Shown: positions 62,215 through 64,000 of the stretch, one piece after another
How positions within the stretch are numbered: position 1 is the stretch's first letter
Layout of the letters: every line of letters begins with the position of its first letter
Source: Palsa-1150 sp964531095
GTDB lineage: Bacteria; Myxococcota_A; Polyangia; Polyangiales; Polyangiaceae
Direction: 5' to 3'
DNA: 64,000 nucleotides
Assembly: GCA_964531095.1 (NCBI GenBank)
Contig: CAZHED010000010.1
Location: forward strand, 62,001-126,000
The notes under the pieces: generated by a model
What the model was told of the DNA's origin: nothing
Database searches by the model: none
Seen by the model: the letters and a program-made list of their open reading frames with translations, nothing else
Translations under genes and position numbers: made by a program

Positions 62215-64000
62215 GTGAGACCCCCCAGCTTGCAATCTCGTCTGTCCCGCTGCGCGATCCTCGCGTTCGGCGTGACGGCACCCGGCGCTTGCGGGAGCGT
62301 GCCCGACGATCCGGGGCCACGCATTTTCGCGCCGGCAGGGATCATCCGCGGCACGGTCGTCTACCAGGGGCCGCGCCCTTGCTCGCGCGGAGGGCACATT
62401 GTCGGCAACGCGATCCTTCTCGTGTTCGACCGACGCAATCCGCCTCCCCCCATCGGGCTCGCCAGCACGGCCGTGAACTTCGCCGACGTCACCGGCGACG
62501 TGCTCTTCGGCAACGAGCCTCGGTACACCGGACCGGACGTGTATTGCCCGCAGCAGTCCGGTTTCACGGAGACGATCCGCGCGAGCGCCCCGTTCGAAGT
62601 CGCCCCGCTCGCCGGCGGATCCTACGAGATCCACGCGTTCTTCGACTCTACGGGCAACTTCCTGCCGGAGTTCACGATACGCAACCTGCCCGAGCAAGGA
62701 GACGTCGCCGGGGGCGCCGTCGACACGGCCGACGCGCTCCGACCGACGAACGCCGGCAATCCAAACTATGTCCCGCGGTTCCTGCCCGTCGATGTCGGTG
62801 TGCCCCAACTTCCCTCCGCCTCGGCCATTCCCGACTACGTCATCCCCGACACCGGATTTGTGGCCGACAACGTCACAGTCACGATCGGCTCGCCGCTGCC
62901 GATGGCGCGGCCGTACTTCTACGCGCAGGGCGAAGAAGTCGCGTTCGATCTCGGGGCCATGACCCTCGCGTCGTCGATCGCGCAATCGTCGAGTGAACGG
63001 GCGAGCTCGTCGACGGGCATCTACGGTGCGACCGAGACCGACCCGGATTCGATGCCCGTCCTCACGATCCCGCAGGATGTGGGCGTGCTCGCGCCGCCGA
63101 CGAGCGCGTCGCGGTCGAGCGCCGACTTCTACGAGTGGAAATTCCCCCATCTGCGTCTGCAGTGGGGCGTTCCCGGCAGCGAGCTCGCGATCGCGACTGC
63201 GTCGCCGTTCGGCATGCAGCTCGCGCCCTTCGGACAGGGACCCCGCGGGGCGGGGTTCTTGCTCTGGCAAAACGCGACGCTCGACCCGACGACGCAAGCG
63301 TACCAGCCGCAGCAGATCCCCGAAGGAAACGTTCCCCGGCTCTGGCCCCAGGTCGTGCTCACGAGGCTCTCCGGGAATGCGTCCGCGAGCGTCTCGGGTC
63401 CGATCGTGGTGCTCGAGGGGATCACGCTGCTGGCGAGCGACACAGCGGATCGACCCGACTCGCTCTTCGGCACGGCGGCCGCCGCGGCCGGCGGTTCTCT
63501 CTTCGATGCCACGGCTGGGCGGCCCACGGTCTGGTCGCAGGACCATCTCACGGTCGTGCTCCGCCCCAGCGTGATTTGCTTCCCGTCGCCTTTGGAGCGC
63601 GGGACACTCGTCACGCCACACCCCACGGCGACGAGCGCCGACCTCGACTGCTCGACCTTGCCTTGTACGGCGACCGGAGTCCCGGACCAGCCGATCGCGC
63701 CCCCCGATCTCCTCAGCAAGCTGGGCGGGCAGGTGAAGGACGCGGTCACGGCGTGCCTTCCCACCGGGAGGTACGGGATCAGCGTGCTCTACCCGGACGG
63801 CCAAGCTTGGACGGTGCCCAACGAGGCGGGCGTATGCTCCGGCGCCGAGGGGACCCTCGACTATCCTCATCTCACGTGCACGATCAAGCCGAGGCCCGTC
63901 CTTTATTCGCAGGGCAATCGCGCGGTGGTCGAGGTCGTGGCCGCGCAAGACCCGTCCTCCTGCCAGGGTGAGCGCAGCCCCCCGGTGGCGTGCGGGAGCC
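62215..64000 (+). CDS. Large lipoprotein encoded with the TonB receptor, 3' end outside window
   Basis: Starts at GTG 62215, 12 bp after the receptor stop; 595 codons are visible and the gene runs off the right edge. N-terminal lipobox GAC in VTAPGACGSVPDD. The early part (GIIRGTVVYQGPRPCSRGGH) looks like a carboxypeptidase-regulatory-like beta domain, with later Cys pairs (SVICFPSPLE, LDCSTLPCTAT). It resembles outer-membrane lipoproteins that work with TonB receptors in substrate capture, by position and architecture rather than by a recognised family. Confidence 0.8.
   Translation, partial: MRPPSLQSRLSRCAILAFGVTAPGACGSVPDDPGPRIFAPAGIIRGTVVYQGPRPCSRGGHIVGNAILLVFDRRNPPPPIGLASTAVNFADVTGDVLFGNEPRYTGPDVYCPQQSGFTETIRASAPFEVAPLAGGSYEIHAFFDSTGNFLPEFTIRNLPEQGDVAGGAVDTADALRPTNAGNPNYVPRFLPVDVGVPQLPSASAIPDYVIPDTGFVADNVTVTIGSPLPMARPYFYAQGEEVAFDLGAMTLASSIAQSSSERASSSTGIYGATETDPDSMPVLTIPQDVGVLAPPTSASRSSADFYEWKFPHLRLQWGVPGSELAIATASPFGMQLAPFGQGPRGAGFLLWQNATLDPTTQAYQPQQIPEGNVPRLWPQVVLTRLSGNASASVSGPIVVLEGITLLASDTADRPDSLFGTAAAAAGGSLFDATAGRPTVWSQDHLTVVLRPSVICFPSPLERGTLVTPHPTATSADLDCSTLPCTATGVPDQPIAPPDLLSKLGGQVKDAVTACLPTGRYGISVLYPDGQAWTVPNEAGVCSGAEGTLDYPHLTCTIKPRPVLYSQGNRAVVEVVAAQDPSSCQGERSPPVACGS

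Noticed and set aside
61606..63948. 780-codon minus-strand open frame
   Set aside because: It is antisense to the TonB receptor and lipoprotein genes and has no domain signal.

Overview
The window looks like ordinary chromosome from a GC-rich myxobacterium (phylum Myxococcota, probably the Polyangia side). The evidence is internal. One protein ends in a MYXO-CTERM-type sorting signal (55953-56918). Translation initiation factor IF-3 carries a long acidic C-terminal tail. There is a membrane Ser/Thr kinase with a PEGA-like sensor, a TPR/TonB-receptor fusion, many lipoproteins, and strongly GC-biased third codon positions. MurE has the meso-diaminopimelate-type signature. I saw no tRNA or rRNA gene, insertion sequence, integrase or CRISPR array.

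Layout. (1) 1-5280, minus strand: a tightly packed four-gene set encoding a GH3-type acyl-acid amido synthetase, inositol-3-phosphate synthase, a DegT/StrS aminotransferase and a flippase-like membrane protein (cut by the left edge). It reads like an undescribed amino-cyclitol or inositol-derived pathway. (2) 5607-11954: an Omp85-type barrel, then a minus-strand RND efflux unit (lipoprotein adaptor, permease, DUF155/RMD1 protein). (3) 12139-21181: thrS and infC without rpmI/rplT, an exported hypothetical protein, a GNAT acetyltransferase, a stand-alone B12-binding mutase subunit, a frame-disrupted membrane protein, a trypsin-fold lipoprotein whose catalytic serine is alanine, and an acyl-CoA dehydrogenase. 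(4) 21271-38417: the division and cell wall (dcw) cluster mraZ-rsmH-ftsL-ftsI-murE-murF-mraY-murD-ftsW-murG-murC-ftsQ-ftsA-ftsZ. Most junctions overlap by 4 bp (ATGA or GTGA). murB and ddl are missing, and ppnP is inserted in reverse between ftsQ and ftsA.

(5) 38425-42379: an alpha/beta hydrolase, a truncated glycosyltransferase, and an aconitase-superfamily enzyme whose swivel domain precedes its catalytic domains. (6) 42457-46608: slyD and a likely envelope-stress array (small protein, DUF1844 protein, HtrA lipoprotein, RpoE-like ECF sigma, anti-sigma, exported protein). Four consecutive junctions in this array are 4-bp overlaps. (7) 46609-48127: a gene-poor stretch with a possible SRPBCC-like remnant, then an SH3-domain protein. 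(8) 56918-48185, minus strand: MYXO-CTERM protein, holA, ribA, a tandem Ddl-like ATP-grasp protein whose first half has lost metal ligands, a thrombospondin type-3 repeat outer-membrane protein, a HEAT-repeat protein and xseB. (9) 57057-64000: the Ser/Thr kinase, a double-FKBP lipoprotein, the TPR-TonB receptor and its partner lipoprotein (cut by the right edge).

Because of the high GC content, nearly every gene carries long open frames on the opposite strand. I treated these as shadows. Starts were chosen by stop/start overlap, signal peptides, ribosome binding sites and family N-termini; several are GTG or TTG.
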